64,000 bases of DNA from Corticium candelabrum (GCF_963422355.1 NC_085096.1:2895483-2959482); one strand, 5' to 3'; positions 11,566 through 23,003 are shown, counted from the first letter of the stretch. Program-made: numbers and translations. The notes: a model not told the origin generated them from the letters alone.

Positions 11566-12647
11566 CGCATGGCTATTTCCAAATACCCATTGCAGAGAAA
11601 GATAAAGAAAAGACTGCTTTTAGTACACAATCCGGATTATGAGAATTCAACAGAATGCCATTTGGACTAAAGGGAGCACCAGCTACATCTTGCCGTATGA
11701 TGAATTCAATCTTAGGTCATATGTCACCATTACAGCTAGTGCTATATATGGATGATCTGTGTGTTTTCTCTGACTCGTTCCATTCACATTTAGAACGTCT
11801 AGAACAAGTCCTTCAGACATTACAAAGTCATGGATTGAGAGTCAATGGAAAAAAGTGTGAGATTGGTATGACTGAAGTTGTTTTTTGTGCATATAGAGTG
11901 AGTGCAAATGGCCTTAGTCCAAAATCAGAAAAGACAGTGGCGATTGCCAAAATTCAGAGACCGAGTTCAATTAAAGAGGTCAAGTCATTCTTGGGTATGA
12001 CCAGTTGGTACCGACGTTTTATTCCGAAATATTCAACAATTGCTAAACCACTTACGTCGTTATTAGAAGATGACAAACTTTTTCATTGGTCTCCTGAATG
12101 CGACAGTTCGTTTGTTACTTTGAAAAACAAGATAATGTCTGCTCTGGTGCTAGCTCATCCTGACCCATCTCAGATGTTTATACTTACAACGGATGCCTCA
12201 ACGGTAGGAATTGGAGCCGAATTAGCACAAAGCACTCCAGACGGTGTGAGACCTGTAGCTTATTTTAGCAGAGTTCTGACCAAAACAGAAATAAAGTATT
12301 CTACCTATGACGGTGAGTTTCTCGCTATAGTTATGGCGGTACGACATTTTCGACACCATTTGATTGGAACGAGGTTCATAGTACGAACGGATCATCGTCC
12401 CCTCCAATTTAGATCGGTTGTTAAAGACCCTTGGGGTCGAAGAGCCAGGTGGATTGCGGAGCTGGAAGAGTACTCGTTTAGTGTAGAATATATAAATGGT
12501 GAAACAAATAAAGTGGCGGACGCTTTGAGTCGTTTGGAACCTCAGAATGAGTACTGGTGCGAAAACGACATAGAATATGGTGCAGTCGACAACATAATTC
12601 CCAACTGTGCTGTGAGGTCGTTATCACAAGTGTGTTGCCTGAGCTGA
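11566..12647 (+). pseudogene. Gypsy reverse transcriptase and RNase H
   Basis: In the next frame the RT continues with KIDLAHGYFQIP, an in-frame stop near 11640, then MPFGLKGAPA and the catalytic box LYMDDLCVF, which is intact. RNase H follows with LTTDASTVGIGAEL and the later TDHRPLQF and ADALSR motifs typical of Ty3/Gypsy. The frame ends at 12647, before the integrase. Confidence 0.92.
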
Positions 12648-12696
12648 AGATGTATGGTCAGCAGATAAGTTCAGGGAAGCACAAAAGAGAGACCCG

Positions 12697-13767
12697 TTGC
12701 TTAACAAAGTGTCCGACCTATTGAAAAAGAATATTTCTGCTTCCGCTGCAAGCTTGTCTTTGGACATGAAGCAGTTGTTTAAAGAAGAATTACACATTTC
12801 TTCAACTGATATTCTGTATAGAACAAATCCTGGAGTTGGATCACAAATTGTGGTACCATCAAAGTTAATTCCAGAGGTTCTTAGACCGGCTCACGATGAA
12901 CATTTGGCAGGTCATCAGGGTTCTAAGAAAACCTTGCTTCGGGTTTTGAGTCGTTTTTGGTGGCCAACCGTTCGTAAAGATGTAGAAAACTACACGCAAT
13001 CTTGCACTGTTTGTGCTGAAAGAATGCCTTTCAACATTAAAGCTCGAGCTCCCCTGTTGGAAAAACCGTCATCAGCAAAACCATTTGAGGTTATTGAAAT
13101 GGACATCAAAGGTCCTCTACCGAAAACCGACGGCGGATATCAATACATTTTTGTTATACAAGATGCCTTCTCGCGGTATGCAGAAATGTGTGCCATACGG
13201 AGACAAACAGCCGATGAAGTTTGTGAGAAACTACAAGAATGGATTGGAAGGTATGGTATTCCAACACATTTTCATTCAGATAATGGTCCTTGTTTTGTAA
13301 GTCATGTCTTTAAAGAATTTTGCAAACAATACAGTATTCGACATTCATTTTCAACACCTTATCATCCACAGGCTAATGGATCTGTTGAACGTCTTAACCG
13401 CTCTCTGGGTGAATCTTTGTCTAAGATGGTTGCGTCACATCAACGAGATTGGTATGACCATCTCTTTGCGGCACAATTTGCTCACAATACAGCATACCAC
13501 GAAACCATGGGAGATACACCTTATAGAATCGTTTTCAAAGATTCCCCAAGAACTATGTTACACGTAGCAGCGGATCTGGTATATTCTGAGTCAACAGATG
13601 AACATCAACTACCTACCGTGTATGCTGACCAAGAACAGGAGAAAGTTGCAGAAATGTACGCTAATGTCGAAAGTAGATCCAAGCAGGTGAAGGAAGCTAG
13701 ACAACAACAATATCAAAAAAAGTTCAAAATTTTCGTAAGTATAAGATCGGTGACCTGGTATGGATAA
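12697..13767 (+). pseudogene. Gypsy integrase
   Basis: The ORF begins in the RNase H-integrase linker. An HHCC zinc domain (HDEHLAGH ... CTVC) is followed by an rve core with its triad: D in EMDIKGPL, D in HSDNGPCF and E in NGSVERLN. The core looks intact. A frameshift near 13740 separates the C-terminal part. Confidence 0.92.
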
Positions 13768-13784
13768 CAGCAACGTCTCGACGG

Positions 13785-14255
13785 GTGAAGAAGTCTCGAT
13801 CACTGTCTCCCAGGTGGACGTGTCCCTATACAATAATTCAACCTTTGTCAGATGTCGTCTATTTGCTGCAAAGATGTCGCGGAAAGAAAGTTATTTCTGT
13901 TCATCACGATCGGATGAAACCATACAAGTCAAGGACCGTACATCTCACATCGAATGAACGATCGGAAGTGATATGTCAACCGATTGATAATCTCCAACAC
14001 GATAAGACGGATCCTGGACGGGATAAAGGGTCCAAGGAATGGGAATGTTGTTCAGGAGGTGTTGACCAACCGGAGAATGGCAGCAATAACCATATGGACC
14101 AACTGGAGAATGATAACAAAGACAGTATGAGTGAAGACCACAATGGTGATGATGCAGTTCGAATCCAACGTCCCGTCTGCAATCGACGTCGCCCACAGCT
14201 ATACGGAGATTACCTAATGGATTCTGACATTGATTCTAGTATGGACTCTGATTAA
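13785..14255 (+). pseudogene. Gypsy integrase C-terminal extension
   Basis: This frame continues the integrase C-terminus (GPY/F-type segment with PWTIIQ-like and FSVHHDRMKPY-like features) and ends in an Asp/Asn/Ser-rich tail. The stop at 14253 lies about 60 bp before the 3' LTR. I see no chromodomain. Confidence 0.75.
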
Positions 14256-14318
14256 GTCTATTCGCTAATTAAGTTAATTAGAGAAGGGTATTTTAGACAC
14301 TTTTTAGAGGGGGAATGA

Positions 14319-14428
14319 TGCAATGTAGTGTATGGTCACGTGATACTTCAGTGATGTATTTAGCCTGCAGCGCTATAATAATAGCTCATTCTTGATACCC
14401 CCCACTTGCCTGTGCCAAAGACATTACA
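14319..14428 (+). repeat. 3' LTR of the Gypsy element
   Basis: TGCAATGTAGTG...GACATTACA, 110 bp, preceded by a purine-rich AGAGGGGGAATGA tract. It matches the 5' LTR apart from a few changes. Confidence 0.9.
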
Positions 14429-14544
14429 ATATCATGCAGGATAGACTAATATCATCAGTCAATGTCAACTATCAATGCCCCTACACATATGTCGAACTGG
14501 AATTTATACGACGGGAAAACTACTCATCTTTGCAAAGGTGAGAT

Positions 14545-14729
14545 GCCAATGGCACAAGAAGCGGGGGAAGGGAGTGGGGCTGGGAAACTTCAGCCCCCTC
14601 GCTCAGTGTAGAAAGTAAAATTTTCTGTGTCAGTGACTTTAGCAAATGTTTTTACGGTCTGGCAAGCGAGACTCATGATGACATCCAAGGTACAACCCCA
14701 CGCTCGTAAACATCTTCCTACGCCACTGG
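14545..14729. mobile_element. Small MITE with CCARTGGC ends
   Basis: CCAATGGCACAAGAAG at the left and CTTCCTACGCCACTGG at the right form imperfect inverted repeats of about 16 bp. The homologous stretch of the paralog (about 34500-34560) lacks this 185-bp block. There is no ORF. The termini resemble hAT-derived MITEs. Confidence 0.55.
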
Positions 14730-15279
14730 ATGAGCCTAAATAAACTCCAGTCTAAAAATTTACACCATCGACTAAAAAGATTGTGAATAAAGATAGAGAT
14801 TCGAATGTCGCACCTTCACTAGTAAGGTAGACAGTGGTGGAAGTGGGAGTTTTCAAATAACGTTTTCAAAAATACCTTTTCGTATTGCAGAGATCTAGAA
14901 AGACGCCCCTCTCTCTCGTTTGGGATTGTGTGCGAACAATGGTAGTCATCAAACCATTTTGTGTCCCTAGCATCTTCTCCCGTTGAGGGCGCGCACCTCT
15001 CTATGCGCCCAAGATGAAGGAACTTACTAGAGACCCTTAATACAAGAGGTTGTTAATAATTAGTCTTGCTATAGCAAGACTTTAATCGCTGTTAAAACAA
15101 TGGGTTTTAGACATCCTGTGTCTAAGGCTTGGCGTCTCTATACACATCTTCGCATGTGAATCCACAAGGTCATACGCGAATTATCCGAGAATTGGATTAT
15201 GTGAACCTATTTCATAGTTCTTCGACCTTGTGTCTACTATCTCGTAGAAATTCTCGTTTGCGTTCGATGGTCCTATAGT
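14730..15279. other. Junction between kinase paralog flank and virus-like relic
   Basis: Up to about 14830 the sequence still matches the paralog copy at 34580-34640 (shared CGACTAAAAAGATT). Past that, homology stops and the virus-like relic begins somewhere before 15280. The phrase GTTAAAACAATGGGTTT occurs at 15090 and again at about 18290. I find no gene here. Confidence 0.45.
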
Positions 15280-15800
15280 GCACCTCCATGGCCTTCCAAG
15301 GTACGTACCCCATTTGGTATCGTCCACACCCGCAAGAGGCTCCTCGAGAGATCCTGTGTTACCCCTTCCATCTGCAAACCAGGGTTCTAGATACTTGATG
15401 GGTACCACTGGCGATGGCCTCCTTGGTTACGTATACCACAACGGTCGAGGGAGCTCCACAGTCCACAAGATCACCACCGTCTTCAACACACAACTATACT
15501 ACCCCAAGCGATACAGGAGAGCCAACCATGGTTCGAGTCTTTATGGTAGGATTTATTGTAGCTCGATGTCGGTCCTAGTTGTTCCAATGTGCAGAGGCGA
15601 TAGACGACCTCTACATACAGACTGAAGCTGGAGATGGAAGAGAGATCTAGTTCCATCCAGATTTGGGAAAGACAGTATCAAGGTATGTGACCATTGGGTA
15701 CCTTCGATACGGAGCCTTGTACTCGAGTAGTACAATATCTCTGGATGTCTTTGATGGGGGCGGGAAATCTCGTTTGGTGTGAATGCGCTTACTTTACTAC
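15280..15800 (+). other. Virus-like segment repeated inverted at 61990-62530
   Basis: The plus strand here matches the minus strand of 62530-61990 with several long shared words, such as CACCTCCATGGCC at the start and GGAGCCTTGTACTCGAG near 15710. Both copies keep the peptide word LRYGALYSS in one frame, which suggests an ancestral gene. I cannot name it. Both copies contain many stops. Confidence 0.6.
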
Positions 15801-15939
15801 ATTTTGTAGACGATATGACACAGTTTGTCAGGACTATATATAGATCTGTCCACCAATGCAAGTGGCTCCACAATTTATTTTGACTAATCATTCAGACCCG
15901 GATTTGAATACCGTTCCTCATCAACAAGCGATACCCACG

Positions 15940-16075
15940 GGAGATATAGACTCGACACCGCTCTTATCTCCGAGCAATTGTCGAAAGGAATAATAGGGGT
16001 TCCAACCCAATAGAGAAGTTATTTTGGACCCTCCAACCGTATGCTGTTCTAATCGATGAATTCACGAGTCTTAAT
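15940..16075 (+). pseudogene. Fragment of an unnamed virus-like gene, related to 29392-29712
   Basis: A plus-strand frame keeps SNPIEKLFWTLQPYAV, which parallels SNPMEQLFRILQPYVV on the minus strand at about 29500-29570. Agreement at protein level with scattered base changes points to an inherited coding frame. The product is unknown. It is only a short relic. Confidence 0.5.
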
Positions 16076-16166
16076 TGCTATACAAAGATAGCTTATATTA
16101 TACAGTTGTATTTCTTTAATAGGCCGCCCTATTAAGAAGTCTAATATATAGTATATCACAATTCCG

Positions 16167-16965
16167 TTGAAAGTTCTTGCCGCTGCTCAAGGGGTTCATT
16201 ATCACGGGGTAACTCTTGCCAAATATTCTGTGCGTACGCAGCTAGCTCTAGGGGTATATTGGCTTGGAGATCGAATGCATCCAAATGGTAAAGATTTTAT
16301 CACAGACCAGTACACCCTTCCCTTAATAAAGTTATGCCTATTGTGGCCACATGTGGTCATGCTGCTATCGTGCATCTGACTCGAGAACTTGGTGCCACTC
16401 ATATCCAAGAGGCTATGGTGCGATTGTGTTACAACTATAAAGGTATGGTCAATCCCGATGAAGTCATGGACTGGGCCGCAGAAGGTGGTCAAGGAAAGAT
16501 CATGCGGCGCCTATGACACAAACTGGAAGCCACCAATCACAACCGAGCAATCCTTTGGGCCGCAAGTGGCGGTTACGAGAATGTCATGTGTCTGCGTTGC
16601 GATTGGGGTGCCACTGAGTTTGGCCTCCCCATGGCTTGGGCCACGGACAGCGGGCACGAACACATCGTGCGTCTCTGTCATGAAGGGGTGCCTCCGACGT
16701 CGACATGTCTATGATATGGGCTGCCAACTGCGGTCACGAATCCATAGCACGTCTGGGTCGAGTTTGGGGTGCCACTGACTTCGATGAGGCCATAGCCTGG
16801 GCTGCAGAGGGAGGTCACGACAACTCCGTGAGTTTATGTCACGAATGGGGTGCCACAAGCGTTGTCAATGCTATGATATGTGCCGCAGACAAGGGTCATG
16901 AATCCATCGTGCGGTTGTATTGTGAATTGGGCACTGGAAATATTGACACCACCATAGCATAGGCC
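16167..16965 (+). pseudogene. Ankyrin-like repeat protein relic
   Basis: The translation repeats a unit of about 33 residues: WAA, two variable residues, GHESIVRL, then CHEWGAT. Clear units include WAAEGGHDNSVSLCHEWGAT, CAADKGHESIVRLYCELG and MAWATDSGHEHIVRLCHEG. Around seven units are visible over three overlapping frames (16334-16516, about 16520-16690 and 16705-16962), so at least two frameshifts or stops break the gene. The helix-turn-helix pattern and GHxxIVRL core are those of ankyrin-type repeats common in large DNA viruses. Ankyrin proteins of viruses usually bind host proteins; no partner can be inferred here. Confidence 0.65.
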
Positions 16966-17239
16966 ACTGGAAAAGGCAACATAAACATAGTAATTCTATG
17001 CCTTGAATGGAGGCCACAAAGGCATTGTACGCTTATGTTGTCACTGCTCCCTACATAGCGGATAATTGTTTTATTTGTTTTGGATTTAGAGTTGGTGGCA
17101 GTGGCTTACACCAAGGCTCATCATATGGTTGCACAGTCTCCTCTTTGTCCATTTCCTCAAAGATAGTGTCAGAACGTACAATGCCAAGTCAAGCGCCTTG
17201 TGTTCAATATAACCTAGGTCGTGTAGTTGTAAGAGATGG

Positions 17240-17272
17240 CTAAGCTCTTTGATTGGGGGGGGGGGGGGGTTG
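17240..17272. repeat. Poly-G tract
   Basis: A run of about 15 G follows GATT near 17250. It is a potential G-quadruplex and a likely site of sequencing length error. Confidence 0.8.
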
Positions 17273-17417
17273 AAGACATTCAATGTATTTTCAAGAGTCA
17301 CCGAACTGAGGGGCCCTTCCTCGTGCAAACGCAACAAATGTTTGAGATTCTGCATATGTAAAAGTGTACATAAAAATGTTGCGCCCTATTAGAGAAATGA
17401 ATTGTATATGATATAAG

Positions 17418-17990
17418 ATGTTGTGCACTTGTAAAGAAGACGATTGGTACAGCGTAAGCACCTACCACAAACCCCGAGAGGTTGTTCGGTGTCCCGACTG
17501 TAGGATCCCTATCCACTACAACGAGCAATGTTTGTACTGCGCTCTCCACCCTTCTCCAAAGTTAAAATGGGTCGATCCCATTCCTAAAAAAGTGCATGTG
17601 GTGGTATATTTCAAAAGGTGCACGAGGGTGAACACGTATGCAAGAGCTGCGGTTTCCTCCACCTATTAGAACAACCACAAGCTGGGCCGCACACTCACAA
17701 TGTCCCAAAATCCAAGTACAACGTGAAATACCACATCAGAAAACAATTGGGACTATTCGATCTCACCGAGGATCAGAAGTGGTTGGTCGTGATGAGAGTT
17801 TGACAGGTAGAAAGAATATGGTATAGTCTCTACCAAAGAAAACTCTTCAAATTGGATTTCATCCTATCCAAGATATTCACACGTATGGGTTTTCCAGAGC
17901 AAGCTCAAGGATGTGCGTCCATCCAAGAGAAAACTGCAGTCAAATACAAGCAATTATGGGAGACAATTGTAGATCTCATCCAAGGGTGGT
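17418..17990 (+). pseudogene. Virus-like zinc-binding protein, possibly a transcription factor
   Basis: The first frame (17418-17669) has CTC, then CPDC and CLYCALHP, a paired-cysteine zinc-binding pattern. A shifted frame (17618-17803) follows with HVCKSCG and a basic-helical region (KYHIRKQLGLFDL). Beyond a stop near 17800 a third frame continues with LDFILSKIFTRMGFPEQAQ and a lysine-rich helix to about 17990. Zinc ribbon followed by helices resembles late-transcription-factor (VLTF3) or TFIIB-type proteins, but the match is weak and I do not claim it. The gene is convergent with the integrase and overlaps its 3' end. Confidence 0.45.
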
Positions 17991-18880
17991 GAGGTTGTCC
18001 ACCCAACTGTTGAATGTATTGTAATATTCTTCCATTTGACGAACGGTCGTTGACCCTTTCTCTGTATCACCTTCTCGATACAATACAAGTCTTGGGTCGT
18101 CTTCTGTAGCTCTGGCTCGTAGAAGGATCTGTCGACAGGCTCACCATTCAAATCTTTGACCTTATAGGTCACCGGGTTGGAGCCCTGTATATCGACGATC
18201 TCGAGAACTTCAGTCTAGTTGGGTGTGTATCCATTTTCAAAGGTGGTCTTTTTCTTGGATATTCGAAAACGGGCCACTGAATTTGAACGTAGTTAAAACA
18301 ATGGGTTTGTGGAGTTTGACTGTGTCACAATACAGATGATCCCAAACGGTCAATTCCTTTCGTTTGTTGCTGGCTTTCATGGTGCTCATTTGTACAGACC
18401 TGTGATACAAGGCATTGCATTTCTTCAACAATTTACCCAAAACGTCTATGTACCTCTAGGTGTTGTTGGCCGACATGTATTTCCACATTCTCGTTTTTAG
18501 GGTTCGATTAAATCTTTCCGCCACCACTGCTTTGCCCTCATTGTATGTAGAATATCTCTCGATGCTGTTGTCTTCTAGCCAGCGATCCATGGTCCTATTG
18601 TAAAATTCACCACCTTGACCTACCCACAACCTACTGGGTTTCCTTTTAATATCGTGTTGAAAGCACGAAATATATTTGTACCTGTCTTGTCTCCCAGAGG
18701 AATAAACCATGCCAACTCGCTGAACATGTCCATGATGTTGAGAAGATATTTGATTCTGTCGCTATATTTTGAAAAAGACTGCATGTCGACGAGATCCGAC
18801 GACCACATGTCGTTTACACCTCCCACCCTTACACGTCTTGTCCGAAAAGTATTTGCGCCCACCCCTGTGCCGGTAGACAC
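17954..18880 (-). pseudogene. Polinton-like integrase with C-terminal chromodomain-like segment
   Basis: Read on the minus strand, three overlapping frames carry an rve integrase. The N-terminal part (18880-18620) has DMWSSDLVDMQSFSKYSD, with the first catalytic Asp. The middle (18710-18456) has WVGQGGEFYNRT, where Gly stands in place of the expected second Asp, and NEGKAVVAERFNRTLK with the Glu. The C-terminal frame (18172-17954) contains VKDLNGEPVD, FYEPELQK and IEKVIQRKG, the chromo-type tail of Polinton and Maverick integrases. Frameshifts and the lost Asp make it inactive. In the family it joins element ends to host DNA. Confidence 0.82.
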
Positions 18881-18987
18881 AACCCCCTTTCCGGCTCCAT
18901 TGTCAAATATCCCTTTGAGTAGCGGTCCGATAAGCGGTATACTAGTTATAATTCAACCCAATCCAGCACCCTAGATTTCTTTCCTCA

Positions 18988-19090
<103 letters not shown>

Positions 19091-19100
19091 CTTCTGCACA

Positions 19101-19582
19101 ATGGCGATCAGTAAGTTTGGAATGCACAGGGAGGTTGAGGAATTGCTGCAGTTGACCCAGGACGCCAAGTTGTTAAAAGTAGAATGGATTTGATGTCAAG
19201 AACAGTGAGTCAAAATACTCTGGATATACTGGAAAACCACAAGGGTATCCAGAGGGCCAATAGAACCGTGCGTTAGCATGAATACCATGGTTGATCAGCA
19301 AACTGCACTTGGTGCTATGGTAGATGCAGGTAAAACAAAGGTAGATGGAGTTGAAATCAATGTGGCTGGGGTTGAAACCAAAGTGACTCAAGGTGATATT
19401 CAAACTGTTGTGAGCCGGGTCAGAACCAAATTGGAGGGAATTGAAAGCAGGATCATTACAAACATTAAATTGCTCGCACTAACACGTCTAGGCGCTGGGT
19501 AGAACAGTACCGCATATGCAGATCTTAGTGCACAAGTGGCCCACGTTCGAAGAGATCTGGAGGAGTTGAAAAAGAAGGTGTA
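19101..19582 (+). pseudogene. Virus-like coiled-coil protein
   Basis: From an ATG at about 19101 the frame gives an amphipathic start (FGMHREVEELLQLTQDAK), breaks near 19190, and continues in a second frame with SQNTLDILENHKG. A third frame (19278-19502) is rich in V-x-x-V and L-x-x-I heptads such as VDGVEINVAGVETKV. The last part ends with VAHVRRDLEELKKKV before the stop. Heptads over the whole length suggest a fibre- or scaffold-like protein. The function is unknown, and two frame breaks are visible. Confidence 0.45.
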
Positions 19583-19595
19583 ACCTTATATAAAG

Positions 19596-19850
19596 ATGAT
19601 TCCAGCGATCAATTTCAATCACATTGACGGCGATCTGTCGGATAGTGAAATCGGTATGCTCACCCAATTGTACCTCACCTACCACCACCAATGTCAAAGT
19701 TATAGAAAATTGTTTAGGACTTTCAAACACAAAGACTTGGCGATCCACATGACCGTGTCTGGGCTGGGGGTTGTGGGTGCAGTGGTGGGTGTCTGTGTGA
19801 GTCCCACCCATTGCACTTGCTGTAAGCGGATTGGGTGTGACACGCACTGA
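19596..19850 (+). pseudogene. Virus-like small membrane protein
   Basis: Residues 1-50 are polar and helical (DLSDSEIGMLTQLYLTYHHQ and a KLFRTFKHKD segment). A glycine/valine-rich membrane segment (VSGLGVVGAVVGVCV) follows. The ORF then ends in a Cys-rich tail; another frame of the same DNA continues with a helical, basic stretch to about 19990, so the original protein was probably longer. I cannot identify the family. It follows the coiled-coil frame by 13 bp. Confidence 0.45.
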
Positions 19851-20029
19851 CCATGAAGAAAAATTATCCCAAGAGGGTGGAGTAAAAAATACTATAAAAC
19901 ATGCAAGATCAACTTTCCAGGGCATTGCTTGAATATAAGGCAAGCTGTCCCACCATCTTATCACACTGTTGCTGGAGTCGTGCGTGAGACCTCAATATAA
20001 CACATAGTAGTATACTAGTCATGGCTGAG

Positions 20030-20400
20030 GTATCGGTTCCCATATATGAGGATGTGAACCGTTGGTTTGGAGCCCTGACGCGTGGTGACGGAAGGTTATC
20101 TCCGATCGTCGCAGATGGATATTCCAGATGGCAGTAATGATTTAGAGATGTTTCTAGAGTCAGTGTATTCAAACATACACGGTAAACTAGCCAAAGAAAT
20201 GCTAGAGTTGAAAGCAATATTGCTTCGATTCTCCATCAAACTACAGCTCCAAATGGTCAATGATATGTTGATAGACCTGTTGATATCTCAGACAGATGGT
20301 CGTCATGAACGTTTCTGATATCGAGGAGGTATTACATACTGCCTTACCTCAACTCCAACACTACTTATGAAATGAGTGCGTAGAGGATGGCTCAGTCGGG
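20030..20400 (+). pseudogene. Virus-like gene fragment, possibly a PolB N-terminal region
   Basis: Overlapping frames contain VPIYEDVNRWFGAL, then IPDGSNDLEMFLESV, KEMLELKAI and FSIKLQLQ (20082-20318), and later a DIEEVL / LPQLQHY stretch and IKYIWLDI near 20400. This pattern resembles the segment preceding the polymerase in some Polinton proteins, from memory of the family. It points plus-wards, away from the PolB at 20720-22677, so either the element is rearranged or this is a separate gene. The function is not known. Confidence 0.4.
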
Positions 20401-20719
20401 GATATCAAATATATTTGGCTTGATATTGGTTGACTGGTTAGTATATGGGTTCTGTGTGAATATTATCAGGCAGGACTCGGCGTTTGTCATACTATGCGCT
20501 GAGACCTAGTATGTCTTGCAAGTAAGTCTTCATGCAGCCGTTCACCATTCGGTAGACTTTGTTTTGAGCATGGTCGATTCGACCTTGGAGAGTCCAGACA
20601 TAGCGCCACCAGGTAATGTCGTTGTGCTTCTTGCTCATTCCTTTGGCGGAGGCTTTACTTCTCTGCCGGGCACCATTGTCTACATAGTAGCATTTGCTGC
20701 ATAGGGCGATGGAGCGTGA

Positions 20720-22677
20720 TCATTCGAACTTGAGTTTGAAGAGACCGGGTGTGGGGTTGCTCCATGTGTTCCAGGACAGCAATTCTTGACAATGGCCCTG
20801 GAAATCCGCCATCATCTCTGGATGTACCACTTCGTCTATGGTCTTTGAAGCCAGAGCCTTGTACATGCTGTCGGTATCCATCTGAATCAACTCAAAGTCA
20901 CGACGATCCATATACTTGTCAAGGAAGTTGTAGTAGAACACATTCGTAGTTTGGCGAATTGATAGATTGTGATGCCCACCTGAAAGGCTCTCCTGATGGT
21001 GATCCGTGGCTTTCTTGAGTGTAGTTCATAAGCGTCTCCTATCTCGTCACACCCATTGGCATCGAGCCACGCGCTTGTCATGGCTTGGTCGACAATATTT
21101 TCGTCTTTGGTGTAGGTGGCATTGACTTGATGCTCCAATGCTTCAATGAGTTTCCCCGTAGGCATCGTTGCCTAGCAGTTTGAATACATCTGCCAGTAGG
21201 GCCTGGGCTTTCTTATCATCTCCTGTGCGTCTTGCGGCTGTTACTTGTTTGCGCCAGACCACTCAAAGATCATTTTGTGCTCGTAGTCACTCATGCGGTA
21301 TAGGGCTGTGACCTTCAGACCAGGGTCGATATACCATTAGAGAAGGGGAGCATATAGAAGAATCTTGTTGGCAGATAGGGTACCAAGCAGCTTTCTGGTG
21401 CTGAAACGTTTCCTGCCAGTGTGTTGTAGGTAGTCCATCATCTTTTGGGGGGGACATCGGCCTCATCCACATCACGATTGTTAAATAGTGGGCACATGTC
21501 CGCGAAATTATTGCGGAGATTGGGAGGGACAAGAATGTCGACCTCTACACACCTGAGCCACTGGTCGGTGATTTGACCAATGGTTTGGAAAAGGTTTCTG
21601 ACGAAGGTCTGCACATCGGCTTGGGGATTGTTGTAGTGCCGAGCAACTCCTAGTCTGCAGGGATGTGCTTGGCCATTGTCGAAAGGTATACACCATTACC
21701 GCCATAGCCCACAACCTTTTGACAGAGGCGTGCATTGTCGTATTGGTGTGATCGAATGCGCATGACTCCAGCTTCGTGATACCTTGTGAAGACGAGACTT
21801 GGCCAGGCCACGACTGCATCTTTTGACATGTTTTAGACTTCCTTGGAAGCCACGAGGTGGGGTTCTTTGTAATGTTGGTGGGTGCCTCAAAGTAAGAACT
21901 GGAGTGATACACAAGTGAGTGAGACTGCGTCTTTCAAAATGTCGACTCCATCCCATGATAGAAATTTCTCATCTTAGTGAGTTCTTCTAGGAATGGACCG
22001 ACATCGAGGTTGTTGTAGCATCGCAGCCAATCGGCAAAAGTGGTCATGCCTCGCTCTCGGAAAGTGCTTTTGCATAATTGTAACTCTTTGAGGGAGAGGA
22101 GGCATTGACCTTTTAGCTTGGAATACCAGTCAGGTAGACCAAGGTGTTGTAGTTTATCGGGATTGTACACTTGGGAAATATGTTCCTCTGCAAAATTGGC
22201 ATCCCTAGAATGTGACCCATTTGTCGTATCTGGTACCTAGTCCCAGATAGTTCATGACATCCAGGAATTGGAGGTGGGTGTTAGTAGGAACATGGTCTGG
22301 TTGGCCTTCTTGGCAACCTTCATCTTCTTAGCAGTGTCGGTGATCTTGTTTACAAAGTGTTCTTTGATGAGGTTCAAGTCGTACTTACTTGAATTGAATC
22401 CCAGCACGAGCACTTAGTCGCACCACTCTTGGATCAGGTTCTTTTGGTTGGTGGAGAAAAACTCAAGATCATCCGGAAGATATCGTTGACAAACGACATT
22501 TTGTATCAGATCTCCTAGTCTGCGCAGCTCGTCGACAAAGTCTGCAACAAGTTGCTTAGGATCGTCGTTGGATAGGTGTGTAGAAGGGTTCAGTGTGTCA
22601 CTGATGGAGACCGAGATGAGGGTGTGCTTTGTCTCAAAGGTAAGGGAGGTTGTAGGAGAGCAGGCCTCTGTTGTCAA
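20720..22677 (-). pseudogene. Polinton-like protein-primed-type DNA polymerase B
   Basis: On the minus strand the pieces run in family order. At 22677-22414 are DELRRLGDLIQ and NLIQEW. Near 22400-22340, in another frame, comes an exonuclease-region LGFNSxKYDLNLIKEHF-like word. At 22170-21934 are LQHLGLPDWY and CYNNLDVGPFLEEL. At 21800-21650 are FTRYHEAGVMRIRSHQYD and VVGYGGNGVYLSTM, the polymerase motif A region, where Gly replaces the expected Asp. At 21060-20940 is AFQVGITIYQFAKLRM. At 20941-20720 is the motif C word QMDTDSMY and a conserved TPGLFKL. Frames change at least five times. In Polintons this enzyme replicates the element from a protein primer. The lost motif A Asp and the frameshifts mean it is dead. 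Confidence 0.85.
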
Positions 22678-22689
22678 GATGAAACGACT

Positions 22690-22929
22690 CGAGAATCGTC
22701 CGTACTAGCACAAGACGATGGAAACTACCGACCACCCTATTGTATATTTGCACCACGTAGATATATCTGGAGAGAGAAACCTTTCGCAACCATGTCCGAA
22801 CCGCTATACTATATGCTAGTAGAGGTTGCCAAAGTAATGTTGTGTAGTTCTACAGCAAGAGAGAAATCATTCTCAACCATGCCCGACCACACTACTACGA
22901 GAGGTTGCCAAAGTAATTTTGCCTAGTCC

Positions 22930-23003
<74 letters not shown>

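Larger units (their letters stand above)
9355..14428 (+). mobile_element. Ty3/Gypsy LTR retrotransposon, nearly full length
   Basis: A 107-bp 5' LTR (9355-9461) and a 110-bp 3' LTR (14319-14428) begin TG and end CA. They differ by about five substitutions and a 3-bp indel by eye, so the insertion is fairly recent. The target duplication is ATAT (9351-9354 and 14429-14432). The paralogous locus at about 34400 has the empty site GGATATATCA. A primer-binding-like TTGGTGACAGG follows the 5' LTR, and a polypurine tract (TTTTAGAGGGGGAATGA) precedes the 3' LTR. Domain order is Gag, protease, RT, RNase H, integrase. Frameshifts at about 9550, 11545, 11635, 12645 and 13740 make it non-autonomous. It is inserted antisense in an intron of the tyrosine kinase gene. 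Confidence 0.92.

Noticed and set aside
17418..17990. Firm call as a poxvirus-type VLTF3 factor
   Set aside because: Zinc ribbon and helices are suggestive, but the family's diagnostic words are not clear by eye. It is left as a zinc-binding protein.
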